The notes beneath the pieces are model-generated. The model worked only from the letters and a program-made list of their open reading frames with translations, made no database searches and had not been told where the DNA came from. A stretch of 64,000 bases of DNA from Botryosphaeria dothidea (lineage: Eukaryota > Ascomycota > Dothideomycetes > Botryosphaeriales > Botryosphaeriaceae), in NCBI GenBank assembly GCA_011503125.2, contig WWBZ02000001.1:1426001-1490000 (forward strand), written 5' to 3'. Positions 32,626 to 43,728 of this stretch are shown here, piece after piece. Within the stretch, counting starts at the first letter, position 1; every line of letters begins with the position of its first letter. The position numbers and the translations under genes were made by a program.

Positions 32626-34161
32626 ATGAGAATTCAGAGTCTCCATATGAACAGATATTGCCTTCTGGCATGCTGTCTTAGGAATAAGTATCTGTGGGGG
32701 AATTGTTCACTGTTCGGAACAGAGGCGAGAGACATGGAAGAGAAGGAGCGAGACGCATGCCATCCTTCCACTTTGGTCCATGGTTTTCACCTGGGTCCAG
32801 AGACATGCATAACCGTCACAGAAAGCAACCTCGCCCACTCCACGTCACCGACTTCACCGAAAGCTACCGCGCACAGTCACCCGCAACCTTTCCAGCAGCC
32901 TCATGCGCAAGCCTTTGACCTCACCAACTACAACCTCATGGACCGCGTCTGCGCTTTCCATGGGGTCTACGAAGACGTCCATCTTCTCGTCAAGCAGAAC
33001 TGCTATCCGCGAGCCATTTGCCTTGGCGACATCTCCGGCTCCACCATGCACGACCTTTTCCGGCAGCCAACACTGCCGTCCCGAATTGAGCGTCAGAAGC
33101 TGCAAGCTCACCTCCGGGAGACCCTCGAACTTCTCCACAAGGCGGGCAAATCGCCACGGCGGTATCAAGGAAAAGAACATCATGATCATCGGTGGTTCTA
33201 CATGTCTGATAGATTTCAGTCGCTCGCGCTCGCGCTCTATATACACAAGCTTGGGTTGGTACAAATTGATCGCCAAGGACTACGCTGCGCTGAATGGCAT
33301 ATTCGCTCATGCAGATTCACGCGAGGTGAAGCTCACGTCATCGACCCTTGTCTTTCTTCAATACCGCTGACATTTCATACTTCGCTTCGTCAGGCTGTCA
33401 AGGAGATAAATGCACTACTCAAGCAAGTTAGTCAGGAATACCTGGCTTCCTACGACCAAGACCTCGCTGAGCTGCTCTTCCGCGTCTGCACTGAGGACGT
33501 CGAGAGTCCCATGCTTCAGGCTATCGATACAGACATCAGAATGCCGTATCCAGAGCTTTCCCTAGCCCTAGCAGGACACTTTAAAGCTGCCAAATACCAC
33601 ACAGCCGCGCTGTCCAACCTGTACGCCGCTTTGTTCCGCTTGGACGCCATCCTCGGCGCTCCAGAGCTCTCAGAGAAGAGGCACAACACGTATTCCGAAC
33701 TCTTCTGCAGAATGCTCATCATGGCTGCTCGGTGCGCAGGCTACATAGAGAATAAGAATCCCGAGCACATCCTTGATCCACCGGCAAGCCTCCTCTTCGA
33801 GAAGGCAACAAGCTTTACCCATTCCCTGAAACGCAACGATGCCTCCAATGTGACCTTGATGGGGATCCAACTTGAGCACGCCAGTCACATTCTTGGCAAT
33901 GCGGCTTTGAGGATGGTTCGAGACATGGCACCGGGTTTGGCAGAGATGGTAACCAGCCTTATGAAGAGTGGAATCGAGGACGAGTGGAACGAGAGCAAGT
34001 CTGCTTCCATCAAGCTTCTTGAAAGATTGGAGGACCTCCTCGGCAACATCATGTATGACGGACTGGAAGACGCCGACGAGCGCTTGCAAGAGGAGGTCGA
34101 CAACGTCAATGAACTACTCTGGGCGAAAGGCGTGATGGGACGAGGGATTGTTGCGGCGTAG
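32626..34161 (+). pseudogene. Protein-kinase-like gene with a frameshifted catalytic loop
   Basis: One frame is open for 511 codons, but the kinase signature lies in another frame. In the main frame LRETLELLHKAG (about residues 165-176) should be followed by the catalytic loop. That loop appears one frame over as RHGGIKEKNIMII and CLIDFSRS (about 33155-33225), and this shifted frame then closes on TGA at 33368-33370. The main frame resumes sensible sequence at LRQAVKEINALLKQVSQEYL and continues through a long helical C-terminal domain. Two compensating indels, one near 33150 and one near 33330-33365, explain this. The loop also has HGG in place of the usual HGD. The start is uncertain, as ATGs at 32626 and 32734 are both in frame. 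I read it as a decayed member of the small fungal kinase-like families. Confidence 0.55.
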
Positions 34162-34327
34162 GAACATGGCTAGAGAAGCAAAAAGGGCGGAGGCTGAGAG
34201 CAACAGAGCGGCCAAGCATGGTCCCACCAAAGTAGTCTAATCCGGGGCATGCGCCTACAACCAGCTTATCAGTAGACAGGACCAATGCTTTTACTCCCCC
34301 TCACCCCTCAGTCCCCCCCGCCTTCAA

Positions 34328-35912
34328 TCAAAACAACGCCCTCCAGTCTTTCGGCCCGGCCACCACCCTCGCCCCCACAAACGCCACCGCCGCGGCGGCG
34401 TACATCGCACCCCCAAACACGACCAACCCGGCATACCCGCCGCCCTCGGCGCCCACGATCGCGCCAGCGATGGGGATCCCGACCAGCGCGGCGAAGCTGG
34501 CGAGCGAGAAGGTCGTGCCGTTGCGCTTGCCGTAGTCCTCGATCGCGCACACCTGCGCGACGCAGACGGGCGTCAGGCTGATGGCGGCGCCGCTCCAGAA
34601 GCCGAACAGCACCGCGAAGGCCGTGATGGCGGGCTCGGACGCGCCCGCGGGCAGCCAGAGCGCGAAGACGAGGACGGCGCACGCGAGCGCGGTCGCCGTC
34701 ATCACGTTGAAGCGGCCGAAGCGGTCGGCGACGTAGCCGGGGAGCGCGCGCCCGACGACGGAGCCCACCTGTATGTTTTTTTCACGTTAGAGGTCTCTTT
34801 TTTCTTGTTGCTGGGGGAGGGGAGGGGTGGGCTGACGTTCAGGAGGGCGTTGAGGCGGTAGGCGTGCTGCGGCGTGACGCCGACGGCGATGGCGTACGAG
34901 GAGATGTAGGTCAGCGGGATGAAGACGGCGAACTCGATCAGGAAGATGGCGAGCGTGGTCGTGGCATAGGGCGGGTCGCGCAGCGCTTTCAGGTCGATGG
35001 CGATGCCGGCGTGCGCTTTGGGCGGGATGCGTGTGCGGAGCAGCAGGCACGCGGCGAGGCACATGCCCGCGTTGATGAAGCCGATGATGCGCATCGCCCA
35101 GGGGAAGCCGATGCGCGGCGCGAGGTAGAGGATGATGAAGGGGAAGCCGATGCCGCCGCTGCCGCCGGCTGTGCAGGCGATGCCGGTGGCGAGCGCGCGC
35201 CGCTTGCAGAACCAGTGGCCGACGGCCGAGACGCTGGGGGTGAAGAGGAGCGAGGCGGAGAGGCCGCCGAGGATGCCGAAGGAGAGGAGGAATTGGTAGT
35301 ATTCTGGATAGTGCGACGTCAGATATGCCGAAAGCGGAAAATGCAACGGAAGTGCAGTCAGATGCGCTTAGGAAGTGGTGATTCGTACCTTTGCTTACAC
35401 TCATGCACATTGAAGACGCAACTGTTCCAATCGAGCCCGGGATGATCAGTGGTCTGACGCCGTATTTATCAAACACAGATCCTATTCTAGGTCAAAATCT
35501 GCCTCAATTGTCCCATGCACTTTGGATACTCTTTCCGAACTTACCAATCCGGGCGGCACCGATGTACAGGAAGAAGGCATACAAGCTGAATATCCATCCA
35601 ACTGTTGATTCCGAATAGTGTTGCAGCTCATGCTCAGCGACCCAAGCTTGGAGAACCCCGATCGTATTGAGCAAGCCCATGGATGGAATCATTGCGCACC
35701 ATGCGCCAACCACGACGCCCCATGCGGCGCGGCCGCCCTCCGGGTAATCCGGCTCTTCAACGTAGCCATCAAACTCATTCACCGCGGTTGTAGCCTCAAG
35801 TGTCTGCCCTACTCCACGCGCGACCTGTCCTTCTCTGGATCGTATAATTCTTGTCAATGATTGAGGGCCGATATCCAAAAGTGGGGGAAAGAGTTGGCAA
35901 AACTCACTGCAT
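34328..35912 (-). CDS. MFS transporter, monocarboxylate (MCT/SLC16-like) type, five exons
   Basis: Exons 35912-35908 (five bases, ATG CA), 35834-35545, 35481-35389, 35303-34837 and 34768-34328 join into 431 codons. A cytosolic N-terminus with EEPDYPEGGRAAWGVVVGAW, the family's DGG-like entry to helix 1, leads into about twelve helices. Family marks are GLLNTIGVLQAWVAEH, GWIFSLYAFFLYIGAARIGS, VFDKYGVRPLIIPGS, FSKEYYQ-like SKEYYQFLLSFGILGG, FTPSVSAVGHWFCKRRALATG and GRALPGYVADRFGRFN. Fungal members move monocarboxylates, riboflavin or pathway products across the plasma membrane. The substrate here is unknown. The five-base first exon is the weakest part: it is the only ATG that splices in frame. 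Confidence 0.82.
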
Positions 35913-37320
35913 CCTCTCTGGCGACCGGGTAGACTCAGGGATATGGGGTTTCTTGCACCTCTTATATCGTTCTTGCTAGAATTCCCGCAAATGGAAATCG
36001 ACAGCCGAGTAAGTGAACACGAAACCACGCCATTTTGACCGTGTCGGGCACTCGCCCTCCCATGGAAGGCTGTGGGTCTGTCGTCCGCGCGAGAATTTAG
36101 TCTGACCAATCAGGAGCAAGCGCATTGGTAATCCTCAAGCAGCTTCCGCCGTCGGCGCACGCAGAATGAAAAGCGTTTCCACATGCAGAGATACATTTAG
36201 ACCCAATAATGAAACCTGAGGAATCAGGAAGGTCTGAGATCTATGCACTTACGTCTTGAGTTTGGAGGTAATCATGAAGTGACAGCAGCGAGGTCCGCAC
36301 GAGTTGTGCAGGCCCGCCGTTGCCGCTATGCTTGGACATTGCGCAAAATCAGACCTGTTCGCGCATTGGCTGAGAGCATTCCCTTCAACAATCAGTCGGT
36401 GAGCGTTCGGCACTGTGTTTGAATTGTCCTGTTTGGTAATGAGGAATTCATTATCCCAAGGTGTTGTTCGTGTGCTTTCAAGATCGCGGTGACCAACATG
36501 TCTACCTGATCCAAATATAGTTGGAACCTCAAAGTTCAATGAGATGTGAGCCTTGTTGGAGCTCTCAGTTGAAATCGTGACTGCAGGTTCGCCCCGGTCT
36601 TCGGGTCGGGCCGCGTCGAATCACCCGTCGGAGTTGCGGAGGTTATTAACTGGTTATGATCAGCAGACCATTATCTCGTGATCCTCTCAGGCTCTCAATA
36701 GGAAAGGAAAAGTCCGCTGCAGCCGCCAACTGGCCCAAAATACGGAATTCCCACCCACAGGTCATAAACATAATTAATCTACTCTACCGTGGGAAGTGGA
36801 AGTAGCCATCCAGGCGCCTTTGGTAGTGGAATTGTACTACACTTACATCTGGATGAATGTTACCACTCTATGGTTCAGCGAGCTTTCCCTCGTCGGAAGC
36901 GGACTAGACCTTACGGTGGTTTCGAGTGAGTGATTTCTGCACCAGTCCCGGTTTTGGCTCCGGTCGATTACCCACAGTTTCGGAAACGTGTCGATGAACA
37001 GCCTGGAGAGCGTGCACCCGAAGTTCTCCATCGTGTCGTGAGATGACACCATCCATTGTGCCCCTTTGAGCAGATGAAGGAAGACAATCCGCTTTCCTCG
37101 GCGGAAGATCTCACGTGCAAATTCGCATGTTACTTTAAACAGGACCTATCCGGAGTATTGGGAGTCACCGTCTATTGAAGAAGGAAATTGGTGAGAGATA
37201 TCATCTTTCCATGGAAACAGCCAACGCCATATATTTTTTGACTCATTCAAATCATTCTAGGGTCTTCTTTCGTGCACATCATAAATCTAGTCGACCACAA
37301 TTCTCTGGGGCCACAGAATC
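35913..37320. other. intergenic, contains a MITE-like motif
   Basis: About 1.4 kb. A segment at 36791-36871 (GGGAAGTGGAAG ... GGATGAATGTTACCACTCT) resembles the one at 20331-20409. Otherwise nothing recognised. Confidence 0.35.
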
Positions 37321-39119
37321 TCAGCATCCGTCGGCACTGCAACAAGCAGCAGCATTCGAGGCTGCTGTCGCCGCGCCTCTACAATAACAGGAAGCGGTAA
37401 CGGGGACATCCGCAACCGCGAGCGCCAACTTCAGCTGCGGCTCAAGGATCTTGGCCTCGTCCTTGCGGCCCAGCTTGATGAGGCACTCGTGGAAGCCGTG
37501 CAGCGCCCAGACATTGTTTGGGTGTTGGCGCGCGCGGGGCAAGGTGTCGTCGAAGCCCAGATCCGCAGCGTACGCCTTCGCCGCCTCCTCGACGTGGCCC
37601 TGTTCGAGCAGGAGAGCGGCAAGGGCATGCCGAGTCGGCTGCATCCAAGCCCACCTGTTGTTTTCAAGAGAATTTAGCCCAGTCTCTAGGGAAACACGGA
37701 AGGGTGAAACGAGAATACTCACGGCTCGGCGTAGTTCAACGCATCATCCAGGTCGACCGCCTTCCGCAGGTGCTCGAACGCAACCTCATAGTTCCCCTTC
37801 CTATACTCCAACTCCCCGTCCAGCATAGCTTCCGCCACTGCTAGGACATCGGAGCACTTATTCGGATACTCCATCCGCGTAGCAGGCACCCTATCCACCG
37901 CCGCGCGCAAGAGCCTCCTCTCGCTCTCGGCCTCCGCAACATTGCCTCTCACGGCGAAGGCCACGCCCTTGGCATAGTGGATCATGGCGGTGGTCACGCA
38001 GTACAGCTTCTGGTCGTCCGGGATCTTCAGATCCAAGATGTCCTGCCAGCGGCCAAAGCGCACGAGCACGTGCATGGTGGCGGAGCGGAAGGCCTCGAGC
38101 CAGTCGGCCATGGGCGGCGACTCGACGCGCACCAGCTCGTCCGGCACATGCACCTCCATGCGGCGGGCCGTGTCCAGCGCGAACTTGGACTGGCCGCTGA
38201 ACATGGCCGCGTAGATGAGCGAGTGGTAGTCGTGCAGGCGGTACAGGGTGTAGAAGTTCATGCCGCCCTCGCGATGGTAGAAGGCCTCGTCGGCGGCGCA
38301 GGCGACGGCGTTGCTGGCGACGGCGCGGCGGTAGTCGCCGATCAGGATGTCGAGGTGCGACGGCATGTGGCGCAGGTGGCCGGCGTCGGGCACCAGGTCG
38401 CGCAGGCGGTCGGCCGGCGGGATGCCCAGCTCCGGCGTGCTCGACATCTCGATCATGTGGATGTACATGTGCAGTAGGCCCGGGTGCGCGTTGGCGCCGT
38501 CCTCGTCCTCGCGCAGCGCGCGGTCGAGCACGCTCTTGCACTCGACGACGCGCGAGCCGGGGCCGGGCTCGCCGCTGCGCAGGTCCCACAGGCCCCACGG
38601 CGTGATGTTCATCAGCGCGTCGGCGTACAGCGTCGCCACGTCCAGGTCGTCCGGGAATTGGCGGTACACCTTGGCCATGGCGTCGGCGTAGGCGCCGTTG
38701 TAGGCGCCGTAGTCCTTGTCCGCTGCGTCCCGCGGGTGGCGGTATGGGATGGCGTGGATGAGGGCCTGCTCGAAGGGCGTGGCCTTGCCGGCGTGGGCGA
38801 TGGCCTGCTGGATGGCCTGGTGCACGCGCTCCAGGGTCGTCTTGAGGTCGTCGGCGTCGAAGAGCTCCCAGGGCTTGTTGTAGTTGGGCCCGAGCGAGTA
38901 GGCGAGTCCCCAGTATCCCATAGCGCAGGAGGGGTCAAGAGACACGACCTTCTCGAAGCAGCGCGTGGCCTCCTCGTGGTTGAAGCCGTAGCACCATATC
39001 AATCCGCGGTCGAACCATTTCTGGGCCTCGCTGTCCCGAGTGCTGACGCTGCGGTGGAAAGTGCCGAGGTCGTAGTAGTCGTCTTTTGCTGAAGTCATGT
39101 CGTGTGGTGGTTGAGACAT
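37321..39119 (-). CDS. Tetratricopeptide-repeat protein, two exons
   Basis: Exons 39119-37723 and 37654-37321 join into 576 codons, the intron being GTGAGT...AACAG. Degenerate TPR-like helix pairs occur through the length: AQKWFDRGLIWCYGFNHEEA, TRCFEKVVSLDPSCAMGYWG, YRKGNYEVAFEHLRKAVDLD near residues 440-460, and HALAALLLEQGHVEEAAKAY after the intron. A central conserved stretch reads LLHMYIHMIEMSSTPELGIP and GHLRHMPSHLDILIGDYRRA, with several His residues, as in uncharacterised TPR proteins shared by bacteria and fungi. No targeting signal. A scaffold role is the general expectation, but no partner is known. The C-terminus is short, Ala/Cys-rich and less conserved. Coding GC is high, so the opposite strand has long false frames. 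Confidence 0.82.
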
Positions 39120-39423
39120 GGATGCGGAAGCGCGGGCGGAGGCGGAAGACGTGCCTGTGAAGAGGAAAGGCGTGACGGGCCTCGGCTACGTAGCCCTGCT
39201 GCCGTTTTGGTGAGCGGGATCGAGCCTGATCTGGTGTGACTGCATGCCTACCCGGCGATGTCAGAACTACTCATTACTCAACACATTTCCCTGCATGCTG
39301 CTTCCAACGAGCTCTTTGCATGCACAATACCCCTGGTCCAATTGAAAATCACTTGAAATGACTGAAAAACTATCATACAAAAGATTCGACAAAGCAGACT
39401 TCTGAGGAACACCCAATACCCTT
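39120..39423. other. intergenic spacer
   Basis: About 300 bases between the TPR gene and the end of the HET gene. Nothing recognised. Confidence 0.4.
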
Positions 39424-41361
39424 TTAGTAGAGGACAACAGTCTCCAGCGACCCTACCGGTATGTCCAATCTCACTGAACCACGAATCCAATCTCTCTCAC
39501 AGGTCAATTGTGGAACACAACATGGCCCGACAAATTCAAACGCACTTTCTCCCAAATCCAAACGTGGGCGTAGGATGACGGGATAATCGCAGTCTCCCAA
39601 AATATACAGACGGTCTCCAGGTCTGGTCGTGGCCGGAACCATGGCATAACAGCATATTCCTTTTACGACGAATATTGCAAAACGTCTCCGGTAGGACTTG
39701 GTATGGAAGTCATCGAGCAACGCACCGACATATGGAGAGTCGTTATGCCTGAGTTTGTGCTCAATCGGCTTGAGGAACCATTCTTCGACGTCCTTTCCAC
39801 TTCTGTCCTCGGTTTGGAGACATTTCGAAGCTCCGTACCCCGTCTTGCCCCATTGGTCAAGCGCTCTCCATAGCCAGTATCCAGGGTGCTTGTGTCGACC
39901 TCGAGCCTTCTTCAACGTCTCGGCAGCTTTGTGGCATCGACTTAGGATACCGAGTGCATCTACAGCAAGATTATCATCCTCATCATCGGTCACATGGTCA
40001 TTCCGGACAATATCGACAAAGAAAGAGTGGACAGAAAGGGTCTCCGGTTGTGAAGAAAAGACTGCAGAAGCAGAGTACCAACATCGGGGCTGGTGCTCAA
40101 GGACGGGCATACGAGAGATTCCATTATCCCTTGAAAAGTTGGGCAGCCAGGACGGGAACCTCTCTGCAGACTCTAACTTTTCTGGTTGGCTTGCACGGAT
40201 GATATTTAGTGAACCGCTTTCAATCTCAGGGTCTTCAAAGAAAACGCAGAACTTGACGAGACGGAATGATGCCTCAACTAAGGAGAGCGAGTAGTCAACT
40301 TCGACGCGGTGTTCTCCTTTTCGACTATATTCCTGGCACTCTGCGTTCATGAGACCCAAGAGGGAGAATATCTTGTCTCTAGGCTCAGTACACCGGAAAT
40401 GGCGGAGGTCGACCAGAGCATATACCAACCACTCCGTGCTTCTCCAATTGTCATCGCACCGTCGGAGATTAGCCAAGATCGGGGGTGTGTCGATGACAAC
40501 GCCAGATATTGCTCTGGTCTGAGCTGACATGTTTGCTTTCGATTCTCGCGGGTCCCGACCATGGGGAAGGGAGGACTGTTGAGCTTGGTGGAAAAGAGCC
40601 ATGACGGCAACTGCGTGGTTCCACGGGGAGGATGCGAGGCCACATAAAATTGTGAGCTTCTGAGCCATGACGATCTCTTGAACCACCCAGGCTCTGGTCC
40701 AGTAGTCTCGCTTGAGAAGAGCTTCCAGTGATCGACGAAGACGGCTGTTGCCTCTTTACATAAGATAAGCTTTCACTCTTTCCATTTCTTCTTCCAGGCG
40801 ATCAATTTCATCACCGAACGCCGAGGCTACCCCTTTATAGATCATTCTGCTGGTAGTATGCTCATCTGTGTACGCGTAAAGCCTGGGGCCTTCTTCGTTG
40901 AAGACTCGCATGATCGTATCGTTGTTGTTGGCTGCTGGGCCGAGCCATATTTTGACGTGTTCCGCGTGTCGATAGATGTCTCGCATGAGGGCCACCTGAA
41001 TCGACTTTTCCACTTTATCTTCTTGGTTGATACACAACGCATCAATCCAGATGATGGTGTCTACGATCGGGTCTCGCGGGTACTGCAGTGCCATGGCCAG
41101 ATTGCGGGTAACGCTGACTCTTTCTCCATCCACTGAGATGGTTCTCCGATCCTTGTGTTCCCCCCACGCGTAAGAGAGCGCTTCGTATTGCGTATTTCCA
41201 TCATGGAATTCGACGTGTATAATATTACAGACAATAGGTTTGTAGGAAGGAGCACCAAGAAGCCGGATGAGACGGACTTCCTGGGGTACAGTTTGTAGAG
41301 GAAGGTATGCGAAAGATGAGGAACAGTCGATTGCTGACCCACCATCTGTCGCGGCGGACAT
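39424..41361 (-). pseudogene. HET-domain protein interrupted by one stop codon
   Basis: A single frame of 646 codons from ATG 41361 to TAA 39424 contains one internal stop, TAA at 40758-40756 (codon 202). Before it: YEALSYAWGEHKDRR, TIIWIDALCINQED and VKIWLGPA, the first two HET blocks. After it, in the same frame: LLKRDYWTRAWVVQEIVMAQ, the third HET block, then RDKIFSLLGL and a long C-terminal part. No intron can remove the stop. The context ATG-TAA-AGA would be restored by CAA, so one C-to-T change at a CpA site explains it. The first 201 residues could still be made. HET proteins trigger cell death on non-self recognition; this allele is probably null. It is divergent from the CorA-like gene with a 397-base shared upstream region. 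Confidence 0.82.
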
Positions 41362-41758
41362 TTGGAAAGTTGAGACCTTGAATGTTGGGTGAGAATATCA
41401 ACACCCCCCGGCATTCAACCCGGACTTATTTGTGGGCATCTCAGCCTGAAATTCAATATCTTCTTCGCCTCCAAAATGTGGGGTTCACTGCATACAGCAT
41501 CCTGCATCCAAGCGTCGCAGTTGATTCGCTACACCGACAAATCCTTCATTTGGTGGCTTGCATTAAGCGGCTTTTCTACAGCTTATCAACCTATCATAGT
41601 TCCAGCAGACCCCGCTGCCTGGCATGAATCGGCACACAGCCACATATTTCGTAACTCGATAAAAACTCGTCTCCACCGCAACACCTTCTGAGCCTTTCTA
41701 GTCAAGCATTTGTGGATCTAAATTCATCCATCGTTGGACTCGCAGTGTGTTCACAGAT
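41362..41758. promoter_or_regulatory. Shared divergent upstream region of the HET and CorA-like genes
   Basis: 397 bases separate the two start codons, so promoter elements of both genes must overlap here or extend into neighbours. No specific site is identified. Confidence 0.4.
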
Positions 41759-43466
41759 ATGGCAAACTTCAATCGCCATGAGATATTTGCTTATGCTCAG
41801 AGTGACTTTCTGGAGGGAGTCCAGACTTGCTCACTTGATGATGATATGGAAGTGATTGAAAAGATTTCCGGAGGTCAACCCTATCTACTACTGCAATATC
41901 TATCATACGGCTAATACTAGGCAGATGAGAATTCTGACATTGATACCCAGATGGTGAGTGGTGGCCAATACGAGCAATGGATAGCGGAGGTACATAAACC
42001 CAACACCACAATCGGAAAGCCACGGAGTGATACTTACATCTTTCAACAAAAGCATGAGACTTGTAACAGTAAAGGTTCAAAAGATTATATCTTCAGATTG
42101 ATGTAGGTTGTCGTCTGTATTATGAGGTTGGTTATTGACCACATGAGTAGTCTCGGGCCTGCACAACGCTCAAGGAAGAGCGACCCACGTTCGACCAAGC
42201 CAAACGGGGCTAAAGAGAACGGGTCAACCGGTGCTTCGAACTTTTACGACATGGATGGGAATATTCATCTATCCACGGAGTCCTTCCAACTTACCATGAA
42301 AACGTTCCGCCTTCCTGCGTCTACGCCCTGGCTGTTCCAAACCAAGTCTTCGCATTTCCATAGATACACCTATGAAGACAGAAATTCTGGAGAGCTACCT
42401 ACACTTGGTATGTTTCTCCTTCCGCGGGCTGATACCTTAACTGAACTCCTCTGATAGAATTTACGATGAGGCTCTTTACTCGAGGCGTCCATTGTCTGGA
42501 TACATGCTTGTCCATATCGTACGATGCTGCATCTTGCTCAACGCGAGCTTTATTGCACAGATGCACCAAAGCCCAACAGGCTGCCATCAAGGCTCAGATT
42601 GAGGCAAACCCAATCTCTTCTACTATGCACCCCCTTTTTTTGCCTGTTGCACTTCTTGCCATCAAGCGGAAGATCATCGGCGAACAAAGAGACATGTTGT
42701 GGCGCCATTTGACCGATGCAGAGATGCAAACCGGCCAAACGGGTGCGCCAATATTCAGGCACTATGCTCAGTCCGACGAGGATGACGACATCAATGAAAT
42801 CACGAAGCAGGTCATCGGGGTGATCCAACTATCCACAGCTGCAGAACAGCATGCAAAGACATTGCTTACAGTCCTCGAAGCAGTGCAAAAGAGCATCCAA
42901 ACAATAGGGGAAACCAGTGGTCAAAGGGATATTGTTCAGAGAGTGGGAGAAATGCTGACGGAGCGGCTCGATTTCATTGAGCAGAAAACGAAGATGCTCA
43001 TATTCGATCTTCAATACTTCGAAAAGCGAGCCCAGGCTCAGCTAACCGCGGTAAGTGCTCAAGATGCCGAATCCTTCTCCCATGTTGATGTTCCGCTCAT
43101 GTGACTCTCAAGGTCTACAATTTGATTGCCCAACGAGACGCACAGATTGGACAACGGCTTGCCAAAGACTCTAGCCAGATGGCACGCGCGTCCAAACGAG
43201 ATAGCTCGGCCATGAAAGCTCTCTCCTTACTGACTATGTTTTTTCTACCTGCTACATTCTGTGCGTCACTATTCGCCATGCCGTGGTTCGACTTCTCTGG
43301 TCCGTCTGGACAGCTTCTTGTTCAGAGTAAATTCTGGCTGTATTGGGCGACCGCTGTGCCTTTGACAGCCATAGTTTTGCTCATTTACACCACCTATTTA
43401 TTTTGGATGAATCGGCAACGTGCAAGAGAAGATGAGCAGGGCGCAGAAAAGGATGGACAAATGTAG
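41759..43466 (+). CDS. CorA-like Mg2+ transporter family protein, five exons
   Basis: Exons 41759-41873, 41925-42102, 42151-42407, 42458-43050 and 43113-43466 join into 498 codons, all phases closing. Conserved blocks of the fungal CorA-like family are seen: FTMRLFTRGVHCLDTCLSIS, QAAIKAQIEANP, MHPLFLPVALLAIKR, TKQVIGVIQLSTAAEQHAK and a long helical stalk (SGQRDIVQRVGEMLTERLDF). At the C-terminus are two helices, MKALSLLTMFFLPATFCASL and FWLYWATAVPLTAIVLLIYT. The GMN signature of true CorA channels is replaced by AMPWF, as usual in these fungal paralogues, so ion transport is not assured. Such genes are often found beside HET genes. The first two exons are less conserved and rest on splice signals. 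Confidence 0.82.
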
Positions 43467-43728
43467 TCCGTCAAACCATTCCAACTTCCTGAGGGCACAT
43501 GGCAACATCAAAGTGTGGTTGAGGCATTGGGGTAATGAGTATTAGATTTTATTCGGGGCCCCTTCCGTAGAAATGAATAGCCAAAGCGTAGCGGCACCCC
43601 AAATATGAGTTTATTACTGTGAAATTTCCGGCCTCGAGATCTGTTAACCTTTGGTGACTAACTTCGCTGTGAAAATGTTGTCTAGAGAAATTAGAACTGG
43701 ATCAAAGGAACTATCTGATGTGAAATAA

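Noticed and set aside
34864..35445. 193-codon plus-strand frame over the MFS transporter
   Set aside because: Composition is that of an antisense shadow (Gly/Asp/Glu/Arg/Ala only). The minus strand has MFS motifs.
37977..39092. Two long plus-strand frames (166 and 202 codons) over the TPR gene
   Set aside because: Val/Gly/His-rich antisense shadows of a GC-rich gene.
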